From NCBI RefSeq assembly GCF_022539665.2, contig NC_081332.1:6476303-6540302 (forward strand): a DNA stretch of 64,000 bases, written 5' to 3'. Under the pieces are notes generated by a model. That model searched no databases, had not been told where the DNA came from, and saw nothing but the letters and a program-made list of their open reading frames with translations. A program made the translations under genes and the position numbers. The DNA is from Daphnia carinata (taxonomy: Eukaryota; Arthropoda; Branchiopoda; Diplostraca; Daphniidae). Each line of letters opens with the position of its first letter. Within the stretch, counting starts at the first letter, position 1. Positions 48,010 through 60,800 of this stretch are shown here, piece after piece.

Positions 48010-51000
48010 GATAAACCGCTTGATCGGATTAAAAGCTGTTGGATTCGTTCGTTTCGTTCACGCCGTTCTAATGTGATCGAGGGCCCTTTTGACTGCGCGC
48101 TCCAACTGACTTTTCACTACTGGAACAGAACTTTCGCCCTCAGTTTCGTCCAGTTTTCAGTCGAAGCCGCAGAAACTTCAGGGAGGAGGAGCACTGGATC
48201 TCGCCCGTCTCTCTCTCTCTTCTTGTTCCTTCACGCACACACATACACTCGTGTGTTCCTCGCTTAGTGGGTGGTTGTTATCCCTTTTCTTTCCACGCAC
48301 CCTTCTTTTTTCCTGTTGGCTTAGCATCACGTGACCTGAAAGATGACGTCAGTTTGGAGCGCTCCGGGCACCGATCTTGGTGATTTTCAATTCTTTTCCG
48401 CATAAGGAAATCTCTAATTTTCTTTTCTCTTCGTTTTTCGTTATTTTTGTTATTTTTTTTTCTTCTTCTTCTTTTCGACTGAGAAGAAAACGAAAGAAGA
48501 AGAAGAGAAAAAGGAGAGAACAAGAAGAAGAGAGGAATGGACGTGAAAAAATTCTTCTTTTTCATTTCTTAATACTCCTCTCCCTCCCCTCTCTCTCCCT
48601 CGCTTATGTTCGCTAGTGTGTCACGAGCTAAACGCCGACCTCGATTTCCAAACGTTACGAAATGGGCTGCTTCTTTTTATATTTCAGCAACCAATCCCCC
48701 TTAACGATGGTCACATAAGACTATGTTGTTGGGGAACTGATCCTATAAGACCGACAACGAGAGTTGCACGCGCTACCCCCGCAGTGCGCCATCCATACTG
48801 AATCACAACGTTTGATCGTGTTACGACTTACGAATCGTCATCACGTACAGCAGATGGCAAAAAAAAAATCGTGCAATAAACAAATCAATCAATAGCAAAG
48901 ATTTTTTAAAATTTTTTTATGTTTCCTTTTTTTTTTTTTTTCAGCGTTGCAAGGTATGAAATGAAATCGGAATGTATTCGTGGTTGATGATGCCAGCGCC
49001 GCCGGAGCATTTGGTGGTAAAAATGCGTCGGGTCGTACAATAGGAACACAACAGTTCCACCTTTTTTTTTTTTTTTTTAAATTTGTTATTTTTAACATGT
49101 AAAAAATTCCATAACTGTCTTTTATAAAACATTTTTTTGGTTTGTTTGAACTTGTTTGAAAACTATGCACGAATGACGTGGTAGTGACGATAGAAAACGG
49201 GCAGAGAGAAAAATTACCCACACGTAAAGCAGCAAATAGGATTTCTGCATTTCCGCCCGCCACAAAACATCATCTGACGGACGGCTCAAGATGGATGATG
49301 AATCGACGACGACTTACAGCCATCCATCATGAAAGCCGACCTCGTCTTTGTTTCTTTGTTGTTGTTTTTTTTTTCTTTTGTTTCAAGAATCGTTCGGGGT
49401 CCTTTCTCTTTTGTGATAGCGACCCGCGCCCCAACCAACAATGTGTGTAGGCTTCTTGGATAAACACAAATACGAAAAGATGATTCAGTTCGCTCGATGC
49501 ATTAGACGGGACGATGCGGAAAGGCGGTTGGGCCAACGAAACCAGATGGCCCTTGAGAAAACGTACCGTGCTCATATGTAAATGAACGAAGCATCCTAAC
49601 GACATACTCTCAGTTACTGATTTCCTTTTTGATTCTTTTTGAGGTCTATCTGCTATCTCTTTTTTTTTTCTTCTTTGTCGTTGTTTTGGTGCTTGATCTT
49701 CGCCTGCTCTCTCTCTCTCTCTTCCATCCCGTAAGGGAAGGATGAATCATCTTAACAAACGAATGCGACCAGAGCCCAATGACCTCCCGCTGTCGGTCGC
49801 GATGAGTCAGCAGCGGCGGGGATCGGCGAACTGCCGTCCAGCCGAAAGATTCCATCCCAGGTGTTTACCACTCGCTAACTTACCTCCAAACGGCGAACAC
49901 TTAATGTTTGTGATTTTAGCCTATTAGTTGCTAAGGTCCTTTTTTTTTTATTAGCGACAAACTTTCTTCGACACGATGGCTGTTTGCTTTCTTTTGCCCC
50001 CTCGTCCCTCCGACCTTCTTCACTTTGTTCGGTCGCCGTCCTTTTGCGCATCGATGCTAACGATCAAACCGAAGACGTTCAACACTCATTCTTTAGCCTT
50101 ACGAATAGTGAAAAAAATCCAAACAGGGAGTCAAGACGCTTGCGAGCTTTGCTCCACAAACACGAATTTTCTAAGAACAGCTGCTAACTTTTAATGGCGA
50201 TGTTCGAGACGTGTTATTGTAACCGGCTTTAATGGCTGCGTGTTGTTACAAATTTCATAGGCCGTCGTCGTTTAGCCTTTCTTCTTGGGTGTAAAGCTAC
50301 GTGCCCTTGAAAGTTATCCTGGATCGTCCAGGAATCCTGTGACCTAGATGACGATCCGACCTCAATAAAGACAAAACAACGCGTCTGGGGTTTGTGTTGA
50401 AGCAGTTCAGCAGTCGCCGCCAGTGTTTGAATGAGCTGACATGTGATAACGTCCAGGAATTTCCGGCCGGATGTTACGGAAATTAGCCACGCAATTCCGC
50501 AAGGACCCAACAAATTTACATTGAGCAGTGTAAAATGTGAAGCATAAAAAAAAACAATTAAATAAAAAGAAAAAATTAAAAAGAAAAAGGGCAGGCTGCA
50601 TAAAAAAGAAGTAGCCGTGGCCGAGTGATTGCGGTAGCGGCTTCTATAGCGATGGCGGCTATTTATAATACAACGGCTTCCAAAAGTTTTTGAACGAACG
50701 GGAGCAAGCCAAAAAGCAAAGAAAGTTTTCTCTTTGGGACATCGGGACTGTGAAGGAGGTCGACACCAGCCCCAGCCCCAGTCGATGGAGCTGGAGCTGG
50801 CGCCAACATAGCCATTTCTATTATTAAAACAGCAGCAACCGAAAGAAAAGAAAAGAAAAAAAAAAAGCAACAGACAAGACATGATGAGACGATGGAAAAA
50901 AAAAAGAAAAAGAAAATAAGGGAGGGGAAGTAAAGTATTAAAGAAGAAGAAGAAGAACCACACATCACGGCAAGCGTATAAAAAACACACACACACGCAA

Positions 51001-51278
51001 CAGACACACACACACAGACCAAAAACAACACTTAAGATTTCAGCATGGCAACATAGATGGAGTTTGAAAGTGGGGAAGGATTTTTTAAAAAATATTGCGT
51101 ACATTTAGCTCTTTTTTTTTCACTGTCTTTCAATTCAATAGAGAAGGGGGCAAAAAAAAATAGGAAAGAACTTTGAGAGGCAGCTGTGACGCCACACCCG
51201 AACGAGATCGCATGATGTCTTATTTCCATATTCATATTCTACTCTGTCTCGCTGTCTCGCTGTCTCTTTATCTCTTTA

Positions 51279-51280
<2 letters not shown>

Positions 51281-51309
<29 letters not shown>
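51281..51309. repeat. (T)29 homopolymer
   Basis: Twenty-nine consecutive T on the plus strand after a TCTTTATC microsatellite. It could be a poly(A) remnant of a minus-strand retrosequence, but no target-site duplication or adjacent retrosequence was seen. Confidence 0.9.
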
Positions 51310-52172
51310 CGTTTCGCCTGTATGCGAGGACAACAACCCGTTAAGGCAATGTCCGACACATTTGAAACAGTTTTCGCGGAGACTAAAGGGGACAGACGGG
51401 CGAGGCTTGCGAACGGCCCAGATCGGGAGATGGCCCGACACGCTCACTCGTCAAACGATCGGATGGCAAACTATTCCGTCGCAACAAAAAAGGGTGGGGA
51501 TTCCAGTTCGATCAACGTCAATTATCTCAACTGCCAGAATAGCGCGCAAAACTTTCGGTGGTGTTGCTGGTAGCCAATCAGATTATGACCAGGCAAAATA
51601 GGTCAGCGGACCTGGCACATTGCAGGTTATTCTATCTACCTTTCTTTTCTCTCTCTCTCTCCCTCTCTCTCTCTCTTTTTCATGTTTCTAGGTGATAACT
51701 GATCCAACCAATCCGTCCATTCGACATTGTTTGATTTGTGATTAATGGTTATCTATTTAAATCGATTTAGGCTTACCGTTCTTTTTTTTTTTTTTTAGTT
51801 AGGACTTGTTGTCAGGTACGAAGTGCGAAAGAGCGCGCGATTCACTTAATGATGAACCGTTGACAACTGAAGCGATGCGGAGGATGACGAACAATTCAGT
51901 TGAAAACAGCAACGAAAAGAAAAAAAAAAAAATTCAGTAAAGAGGAGGCAAAGCGCACTGCTAGACTTGAACTGGATCAAAACTTGACTGACCGACCCGG
52001 TCTTGGATGGCGCTGTTGCTGTTAGCAAGCTTTCTCCTCCTCACTCCTGCGAAGCTGATATAGCGGCGGCAGCAACAGCTTCCTCCTGCCCGTTTTCTCA
52101 ATACGGCAAACACCTATGAAAAGATTCTATATTTAGAGAACACTGTGTGAAGAGGGAGAGAGGGAAAGAGAC

Positions 52173-52189
52173 AGAGAGAGAGAGAGAGA
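52173..52189. repeat. (AG)n microsatellite, GAGA-type
   Basis: About eight AG units in a 50-bp purine-rich tract (52150-52200). GAGA tracts occur in arthropod promoters, but no adjoining gene is certain. Confidence 0.75.
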
Positions 52190-52273
52190 AGGAGATCGGG
52201 AGTGAGCGGGAGGGTGGTAAACTGAATCTCGCTTGACGCCGCGGGACTAAATCAGTTCGCAGGCTCCTTTCTT

Positions 52274-52411
52274 TCAAGCCCCTCTTTTTCGTTCTGGGTG
52301 CACGTCCGCTGCTAAACTGCAACTCAGATATTGTCGACCGCCTCGTTTGATCTTTCCTCTCGCCAATCGGCTGAAGTAAGTCTCAATTTTGTCCAAATCC
52401 AAACGATCCAT
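52274..52411 (-). CDS. possible 45-residue small open frame
   Basis: ATG at 52411 has a strong context (AGAGAATGG) and follows a splice-acceptor-like TTCATTTTCACAG. It opens 45 codons beginning MDRLDLDKIETYFSRLARGK, amphipathic and basic at first. It may be a first coding exon of an alternative transcript of the PDLIM-like gene, an upstream ORF, or chance. Confidence 0.15.
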   Translation of the reverse strand: MDRLDLDKIETYFSRLARGKIKRGGRQYLSCSLAADVHPERKRGA

Positions 52412-55400
52412 TCTCTGTGAAAATGAAGAATCGTGCGCAATGTCCGTGAAGGTCACAACGTGGTCTCCCCCCAATTTGCGTGTAATAAAATAGCGTGCGG
52501 ATTCATGCGATCCACGGATCCAAAAAAAAAAAAAAAAAAAATACCATTTTCATTAGTTAACCACAATTAGTTGTCACATCAACGAGAATAAGCCACGCGT
52601 TCCGATTGGAATTCACATCCAGGAAGTGCGTGCCGTTAGGGTTGTACATGTGTGCGTGCAGTACGTAACCCGGTTTTTACTGAGCATTTCTTTTAGTGTT
52701 GCCTTGGCAGTGTCAACGGGCTGAACCCACGCCCGTGCACTCAGCCATAAAATCCCTCTGCCAACGCGCGTGGCGATAATCATCTATTGGATGGCAAAGC
52801 AGGAACTGAGACACCCAAACAAGTATATAATTGGTCATTTGGTTTGCCATTCCGTTGGCATCATTGTCTGTGGCTTTCAACTTTTCCGTATTTGAAATAT
52901 TAATCTTGACGACCGCAGACAAGATAAGCATTTGCATCTGCGTCCCTCTTCCGAGCGTTGCGAAACTTGCCGTTAAGGCGTCCTCAGCGAGAGCCACATA
53001 CGTAACCATCGAGGAATCCGAGTCGACATATAAGACGCTAAGATTTATGGATGTGCATTATGCTCTTTTGGGGAGAAAAAAACAAACGCTGCCAGCTTCG
53101 TTTTGACACTTATGAAGCTGTCCTTAACGTTTATGTTCAGCTACGGATGCTGGTTGAGCGTCATAAAGTCATGATGTTGGGAGCCCCAACGTTCCTTTGA
53201 AGCCAGAACCCAAAGCGATCGAGGCTGTTCACTTGTTACTCATTTTCCGACGAATCGCCATTTGAGAAAGCTTTGGGAAAGCTATGGTTTGAATTTATCC
53301 TCGCCCGGTTGTAGGGCATAGTTTGATGAACCGAGGTTGGGATTCCAAGAAGAAGGCTTTTACCTCAAGCAGTCTAGTGACACGCGCAACAACAAAGGAC
53401 GTTGCGTGTTCTTTACTGTAAGAACTCCAAATCCAGTTGAATATCGCACGGTGAACTAATACAAAAAATTTCAGTTTCTTTGATTCCTTGCTCTTCCGTG
53501 TCCTTAACAGAGAGCATGTGTTCGCCAAACGGCCATCACCCTAGTTTCCACTCGTCAATTTAGAGTCAACGCTCGATGGGTATGTTGAACGCATAGCCAT
53601 CACGTCAGGTTACAATTGTAAATATGTTTATCCAGTTAGCCGTCAACATTTTTGCATAATAAAGGTTGTTCGTCAGCGCCCCGGAATCGCTAGTAACAAT
53701 GCGTTTGGACTTCTTATAGTCTACAGTTTGCCCTGCTTCAGATACCCCACCATTTAAAAATGTCTGAAATTTTATAACTGAACGTAGAGTACCACTGTTG
53801 TGGAAGTAACTGTATTTTTCTTTTTTTCATTCATAAACAAAGCTTTGATTTCTTTTCTGTTCACAACTTTAAAGTAGTAGTGTTAAAGCTACAACATAAT
53901 CATAGCTTCTGATCATACATCAATGCTTTGCCACTAGGCAAGAAAACAAGTTCACCCAAACGCAATTACGATGTACAATTGATTGATGACATAAAAAAAA
54001 TTGAATAGAACTGTCATGGCTTTGGCTTGCGCACTATGGTCATTAATGTCACTTGACGTGTTCCTCTATAATAAACGGGATATCAGTACTACCGTATATA
54101 TGTGGATAGTTACAAGCTACTGTGGGACTGAATTTTGAGTGAACCAATGCCAAAAATAGGAAAATAAATTTAACAGAGGACAGCTAATATTTGTGGACAG
54201 AGTAATCTAGAAGAGCCTACTTTAAAAATTTGATTAAAATAAAAACATTATCAGATGGATAATTGTGATCCTGTTGGTCTACATGTTCGCCCTCATTATT
54301 TCTTACCCATAGAAACCGAGAGGCAACTACGTGATTGTTGACACTATACCGGCCTGTTTATACCATAGCTGATATATTTACCTATACCTTTGGCCCTTCA
54401 CCTGAACCATGGCCGCCTAGATAATTATAAGCCTGATTGGCTTCTAAAATTGTTTACTTTTAGCCGGATCCTAATAAATAAATGCCCGTGTCAAAATGTT
54501 TTAGCCTTCTACGGCGATACGCAGGAGTTCATATTTAACGAAAAGTCGATCATGAGAATAAATTTTTTAAAATAAATTTTTGAGCACTGAGTATTTACAT
54601 AATTACTTTACTGGTCGGAAGTTGCTGTGTGAAAGGAGGATTGCAAGAATACAAACGAGGACAAAGATAAGAAAGCTATGCTGTTCAAAAGCGTTATTTG
54701 AAATCTATGGTTTTTGGTTGTTTCCGTCATTTTAACACAACTTTGAAATCTAGTGTTAAGAAGTAATTTGCAACTTCCCTACATTACAGAAAAAATTGTT
54801 GGACTAAACGTAGTGGGCCATCTATGACTGATTTAAAACCAATGCATGCTGCCGAAGCATAGTTTTGCTTTATAAAATGTTTTCTTTCTGTACGTCAGAT
54901 GGCATTGCGTGGTTATTGCGGATGGGCTGAAGTTGAAGGGCTGGCGCGCTTGACAACTTACAGCGCTTATTTGGCACGGGCGAAACGGGTATACTCCATG
55001 ATTGTTTGCTAGAAGGCTACACCAAATATGCGTAATTCTTCATGTGTCAATGACGTCGTCTCCGGGTTCAATTGTGTCGGTGGTATATGGTTATCCGGGC
55101 ATGTCGTGAGCTACGTTCCGAACCCTGTTTTTCTAGATAGCCACCATCAGAATGCCAGATTGTTGCGTGTCCAACAAGTGAGACATACATTAATCTAGAT
55201 AACGACATTTACCTTAAAAAATTACGTAAGCCTTAAGTCCCATTCACTTTTCAAAGGGTTTAAACGAGAACTTGCGTCTAGTTCTTTTTAATGGAGCATG
55301 GGTATTTTGAAACTCTTTAAGGTAACATAATAACTAGGCACTTTTGTTTCTCATGAAAAGTCCTATAAAATGATTTATTTCTTGTCACTCAGTTCTCAAG

Positions 55401-55662
55401 AGTTCTCAATTGGGACTCATGTTCCCAAGAGGAAATGGGATTAAAGTATAGCAGGCTCTTTCTCTTATCCTTGTTTTCTAATATTATTTTTTGGTGACCT
55501 TTGGTTTGTTTTTATCAACTGAGCTTGGAACTTTTAAGATAAATAGTCAGGATATTCAACTATCCATCATTCCCATTTTAGAAAGAAAGATTTGTATTCA
55601 TGTTGTCTCCATGAAACTATACATTCAATATCACTACTGCTTTGCGAAAAGGTTTGCTTAGA

Positions 55663-57004
55663 ATGGAGAAGGACAGAACCATGGACAAAAGCAGATCTTC
55701 TGAAGTGAGTGAACAATTGTTGTTTAAGGCAAAAGAAGAGCTTGGTGAAACTGATAGTATTAGAGAAGAATCTGTGAATCTCATTAAGGAATGGATCCAA
55801 ACCCATCACACTGACTACTCTCATTTAGGTAATTATTTTTGAATTGTTATTTTGTTGTGTTTTAAACAACCATTACTATTGAACTCAATGTAGATGATCA
55901 GTCAATACGATGGTTCCTTCGTGGCTGCAAATTTAATGTACAAAGAACAAAACAACGGATAGATAACTTTTTTCTGTTTCGGGCTCAAGTCACAGAATGG
56001 TATTCAGGTAGAGATCCACTTTCCCCAGAAATCCTAGATATTCTGAACCTTGGGTAAGTGTCTAACGGACTTCCTTACCACACATGCATTCTTTTAATAT
56101 TTTGTACTAGGACTGTCTTGCCATTACCAGGACGTGATGATGATGGAAGAAAAGTGGTTATTATTCGTGCAACTATCCATGATGCTTATAAACATAAGCA
56201 AGATGATGTATTCAAAGTATGTATAATCAACTTGAATTGAAAAATCCATGAGCTAGTTTATGGATACTTACAAATCTCATAAACATTAGGTAATGAACAT
56301 GATTATAGAATTAATGTGCCGTGACGATGAAGCTACGTCTATCACAGGAGTAGTTTGTGTCGTGGATTTGAAAGGTATTGGAAATTCAGAAGTTTCAGAA
56401 ATCTATTTTGTTTACTTTATTTAAGAAAAATAATTGAAATATTTATTAAAGGTGTTGGAATGGGCCACGCAATGCAAATGACGCCTTCTGTGATTCGTAA
56501 AGCAGTCAATTCTTGGCAGGTATCGATTATCTGACGGTAAAAAAAATCATAAACTGGAAATAATATGATCATAAAAATTTAGGACGTCAATCCAATCCGT
56601 ACGAAGGCAATGCACTACATTAACACTCCACTGAATGTTCATGTTGTAATGAATATTTTCAGAACATTCATGAAAGAAAAACTCAAACGCCGAGTAAAAA
56701 CTTGCTGTAGATCTTTGCTTATTCCCAACAATATTGATGGTTTTTTCTTCTAGCTGCATTTACACAGAGGCGACAGTACGAAAGTGCTCACTTCACTCAT
56801 TCCTTGCGACAATTTACCAATGGAATACGGAGGAAATGGACCCGCAATCGATTTCTTAATAAGTACGTATTCAGATTTTATTTGCCTGTATTTGGTTCTA
56901 ATATATTTTAGTTTAATTTTTCAGATAAGTGGAAAGATCGTGCTATAGCAAACAGGGAGTGGTTTATGAACCCAGAAAAACATGGACCATTTTCTCCTTT
57001 TTGA
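55663..57004 (+). CDS. CRAL-TRIO (Sec14/alpha-tocopherol transfer protein-like) lipid carrier
   Basis: Eight exons: 55663-55828, 55894-56053, 56111-56216, 56290-56374, 56452-56519, 56583-56693, 56754-56862 and 56925-57004, in phase, encoding 294 residues, the usual size for this family. Residues about 20-90 form the CRAL-TRIO-N helical part (WFLRGCKFNV...), and about 95-260 form the lipid pocket domain with DDDGRKVVIIRA, GVVCVVDLKGVGMGH, a HYINTPLNVHVVMNIFRTF segment and the closing basic stretch KEKLKRRLHLH. The terminal LPMEYGGNGP motif is typical of TTPA/RLBP1/clavesin proteins. These are cytosolic carriers of hydrophobic ligands (tocopherol, retinal, phosphoinositides); the ligand here cannot be told from the sequence. 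The ATG directly follows a TTGCTTAG acceptor-like site, so a 5' UTR intron may precede it. Introns are very short. Confidence 0.94.
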
Positions 57005-57847
57005 GCTTTGGAAAATGTTGGACATTCGTTCTGAAGGAAAATGTATTTTTTCCCATATTTTCGTGAATTTCCATTTTTGTTCCTAAAGTTCATGCTATTG
57101 CATTGGACAAATAGTAAGATGCAATTATTGAACTGAGACAAACATATTTCTCCCTTCGTTTTTGTATTTCCAAAATGACTTCAACATTCGGTATATTTTC
57201 GTTTACGTTTCCTAATCATTTTTTTTTTACTCGAAATACGATATATACTTACGAAATTGGTTCTGTTGCACTGCATTTTTTTTTCAGGCTCACATTACAC
57301 CGTTTTTCTGTTGCTGTTGATCGCGGCTCGTGAGAGCCGGACTGTTTTGTCACGGTAGTCTCAAATCTATACCTGTTGTTTAAGACATACAGAACGACCT
57401 ACTAATCCTAATTGTGAATTAGAAGATTGTCGTACGATTTGGGCTAGAAAAAAGAGTCGTGTGCGTCGAACAATTAATTCAGCTTCGCAATACGCAACCA
57501 GGCGCCGTTAATTTAATTTGCTAAGTATAGAACTGGATGGGGTTTAAGCTGATGTAATTTTTAAAATACTTCTCCAAAAATGTACTGGTTGTAAGAGAAC
57601 GGAATGCTACCAGTTAAAAAATTTTAAGGTATTGTTTGTGATGAATGGAAATAGCTAAAACTAATTGCCAACATAAAAAATGTCGCAAGCGCTTGCCGCT
57701 TCAACAGTCTTCACTTCCAATGGGCTACGGGCCCGTTCGAGTTGAATGAGGACCGCCCAAAGAGGGAGGGGTAGGCGATGTACCAACGGGATTGTTTTCA
57801 CGAGTGCGGCAACGCAGCGAAGAATTTTAGTTAGTAGTGAAGTAAAT
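57005..57847. other. intergenic DNA between the CRAL-TRIO and ADAM genes
   Basis: About 840 bp holding the 3' flank of the CRAL-TRIO gene and the promoter and 5' UTR of the ADAM gene. The part after 57720 is GC-richer. No extra gene is seen. Confidence 0.45.
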
Positions 57848-60800
57848 ATGGCGATACGATGGGTGTGTGTAACTCTCCTCTGCCTTGCAACTTGTCAATT
57901 GTGTATTAGTTCTTCTCAATTCCTTCCAAATTTGGGTGAGTGCCATACATAATCGTCCAAGGATCACAGTTTGCTCTTGACATCAATTTCTCGTCAATTT
58001 CCCTAAAACAATACTGGCTCATATCATCTGACATTCATTCGTTTGGGGAAGACGAAGGGCGATGGCCTAGCCGTTGTTTTTCTTCGGGATTCTTCCGATC
58101 CGGGAAATATTTAGTTTACCGCTCGTCGCCGGTGCCCTCCCTTTTCCCCTTTCTCGTACCGTTTGCCTGCTATTCGAAAAATCGTGTTTCGTTGCATTTT
58201 CGAGCATTCGGCAGCGGTTGGACTCATTGTTATTGCTCGTTGACGTCCCTCAAAGTCACGAGCTATGAGTCATAATACAAAAGTTACACACACTACACCT
58301 TGAGGGGGTTCCGCAATCGCCTTGCCTGGTCATTCAAACATAATTGTTGCCGCAGGAAGCAACTGCCTCACGAGTGGATTTCGTAGCACGACGCTAGCCT
58401 TCTATTTCGTTTCACCGTCGACGCTCTTACACACGGCGCCGGTGATATTGATTTCAAAGGCCATCTTTTTTTTGTTGTTTGTGTGTGTGTTGAAGGGGGA
58501 AAGTCATAGTTGCAAAATTGTGTATTTCTGCCACAGCAAATGGGATCGTTAACAATTCCCAGGAACGACATTGCGTTTTAAGCCATGACGAGTAAATGGC
58601 GCTCCTTGAGGTCATCGTTTTTGGGCTTAAGACCTCCCGCAGATGATTCCACCCGTCTTATGTATCAAGCTTCGGTGCATACATTGCCCAAAAACTCAAA
58701 CGTCAGCTTGTTTCGCTTTTTATTTATACCTTAATATGAGATGGCAGGCATGCATGTTGGCTGATTCGTCGTAGAGTGGGACACAATGAGTTGTGCGTAG
58801 GAGTCGGCGGAGAAGGAAGTTAGAAAACCAACAGCAGGAACATCACAAAAAGCTGTGGAGTACGGGATTTAAAAAAAAAAAAGAGGGGTGGGCGAGGGAC
58901 GGAGGCACGTCCGTGACGGGCAATTTCAGTCGATTGGGCGCCGCGCCAAGCTGGTTCTTTGCCCTCATTGGAACAAAATGTACACTGATACACTAAGAAA
59001 TGGAACGAATTCCAGTTCTTCATGGAACGTTCCCAAAACTCGTTTTTCTCATAACAACTCTTCGGATCGTGTGTTTTTCTTTTTTTTTCTTATTTTTTTA
59101 TTTTTTTTTTTTTGTTTTTATTGTTTTTTTTTAAATATTTATTTATTTATTTTTTTTTTTTTGGTCCTCTTTTCCCATTTTCTGGTTATTCTCTGTGTCA
59201 GCTGCTTCGGGTAATGACATTATCCTTGGGTTCAAAACCGGCAAACAGGCTCTTCCGCTTTCGAAACTAGACGAAACGTAGGGGAGGTGAACGAAGAGAC
59301 GCAGGACGTGTATGGAAGTTGTTTTTATGGTTTTAAAAGATCTAATCTGCTGCGTGCCCGTGAAGAGTTGAAAGTAGTTACGTCGCAGCACAAAAATTTA
59401 CTTTAGCAAAACAATGCGTCCCCACACTCGCTCATCCCTTTTTTGGTCGAACATCTGCCCAACGCTACCGGCCATTATAGAGAAGTGGGGTAACTAGAAG
59501 GTTTCATTTGTTCTATTCCCATAGTTTGTCATTAGTCTAGACAAAGTGTAATACAAAAAATAAATTTAAAAAATAAGGTAACAGTCAGGGTTTTCTTGAA
59601 TTGTTGCAACGTTTAGCTATTACATGTTGTACTACCTTCAGCTCCTTACGCACAGCCACACGGTTTATGTCTGCAAGGCCTTCGTGAGCAGCTCGACAAG
59701 GACACTTTGTGGACACCTCAAACTGTTGCCAGTCTGTTAGAGGCCGAGTAATTCAAAAGCTGTAACGTGCACAGGATAGACATTGTTTCAGGAAACTTAA
59801 GCTTCAGGAGCGGGCAAGGGAACAGCTCGAGGGTAAATTGTAAGCTTTTTGTTTGCGTAATTCAAGACGGTGGTGAGTGAAAAGCAAGGACCCGTTTCCT
59901 TTCAATAAATTATAATGGTGGGTCGGAGTGTTCTCCCCTTCGCCTCTATTCTTCCTGAAAGAGACAGCCAGCACTCGTTCGAAATTTGTCGAAAGATAAA
60001 AGAGCATCAAGCCACACCAACAATCTATTGTGGTTTCCGGTCGTCTGTCGTTTAGAGGACGTTTACATGTGCGTGCCTGCGTGTCTTTTTTTAATGAACT
60101 GCACCATTTAGTTAAGCTTTTTTTTTTTTTGTTATTTGGGGGATGTCAATTCATTTCAGTTGTTTGTCGCATGAAAGTTGCAGTTAATCATTCTTTTGGG
60201 GGACTTTTTTTTCAGGACGAGCCGAGTCTCAGTTTGCACGGCACCGCACATTTCGGCCGTTCGTTTATCATGGCCGCGAAAAGCGGCAACTACAACACAC
60301 ACGGCGTGAGGTAAACGCCGGCCTATTTAAACTTCTTTTCACTTTTTTTCCCCCTAGATCGCTAACTTCATTTCATTTTTCTCACTTAGAACGGCCACGT
60401 CAACGATTTGTCAATCATCTATTCTTTGGATAATGATTCTTATATACTGGATCTTCGATTAAATAGGTCAGATTTCCCGGACGTATCCACAATGCAAGTG
60501 GTTTCAGATGTAGATTTGTTCATTTAATTCTTCTTGTCTTTCGTCGTCAACAGAGATCTGCTGCCTGATGGATACTTTGAAAAGTACCATCAGAACGGCG
60601 AGGAAATTACTCAACGGGCCAACGGCACGGCCAAAGAAGCCCATCTGTGCCAGTACCAAGGGCAGATTCGCCACGTTCCGCAGTCATGGGCGGCAGTGTC
60701 GACGTGTGCCGGATTAAGGTAAATACTCTCCGAACTCAATTTCCGGCCTGTTGATACAAGCTCCAGCACAAACAGTCCTCTTATTTGTTTACGTTCATTC

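Larger units (their letters stand above)
48010..55662. other. 7.7 kb without a confident gene
   Basis: Contains the 5' flank of the PDLIM-like gene (CT repeats near 48205-48222 may belong to its promoter), many homopolymer runs, poly-purine tracts and CA repeats around 50970-51020. Frames up to about 290 codons here (for example 50229-51104 on the minus strand) are built from such low-complexity DNA and are not believable proteins. The segment 53600-55600 is AT-rich and featureless. Confidence 0.5.

Noticed and set aside
50611..50650. tRNA-like A-box (GTGGCCGAGTGATTGCGG) resembling a tRNA-Ser/Leu 5' half
   Set aside because: No B-box (GGTTCGAATCC-like), no anticodon stem and no matching acceptor stem follow within 100 nt.
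50229..51104. Long minus-strand open frame of about 290 codons
   Set aside because: Made largely of poly-purine and CA repeats translating to Phe, Leu, Cys and Val runs; no conserved motif or splice support.
51281..51309. T29 run as the poly(A) tail of an inserted retrosequence
   Set aside because: No target-site duplication, no adjacent gene-like body and other long T runs nearby; simple sequence is enough to explain it.
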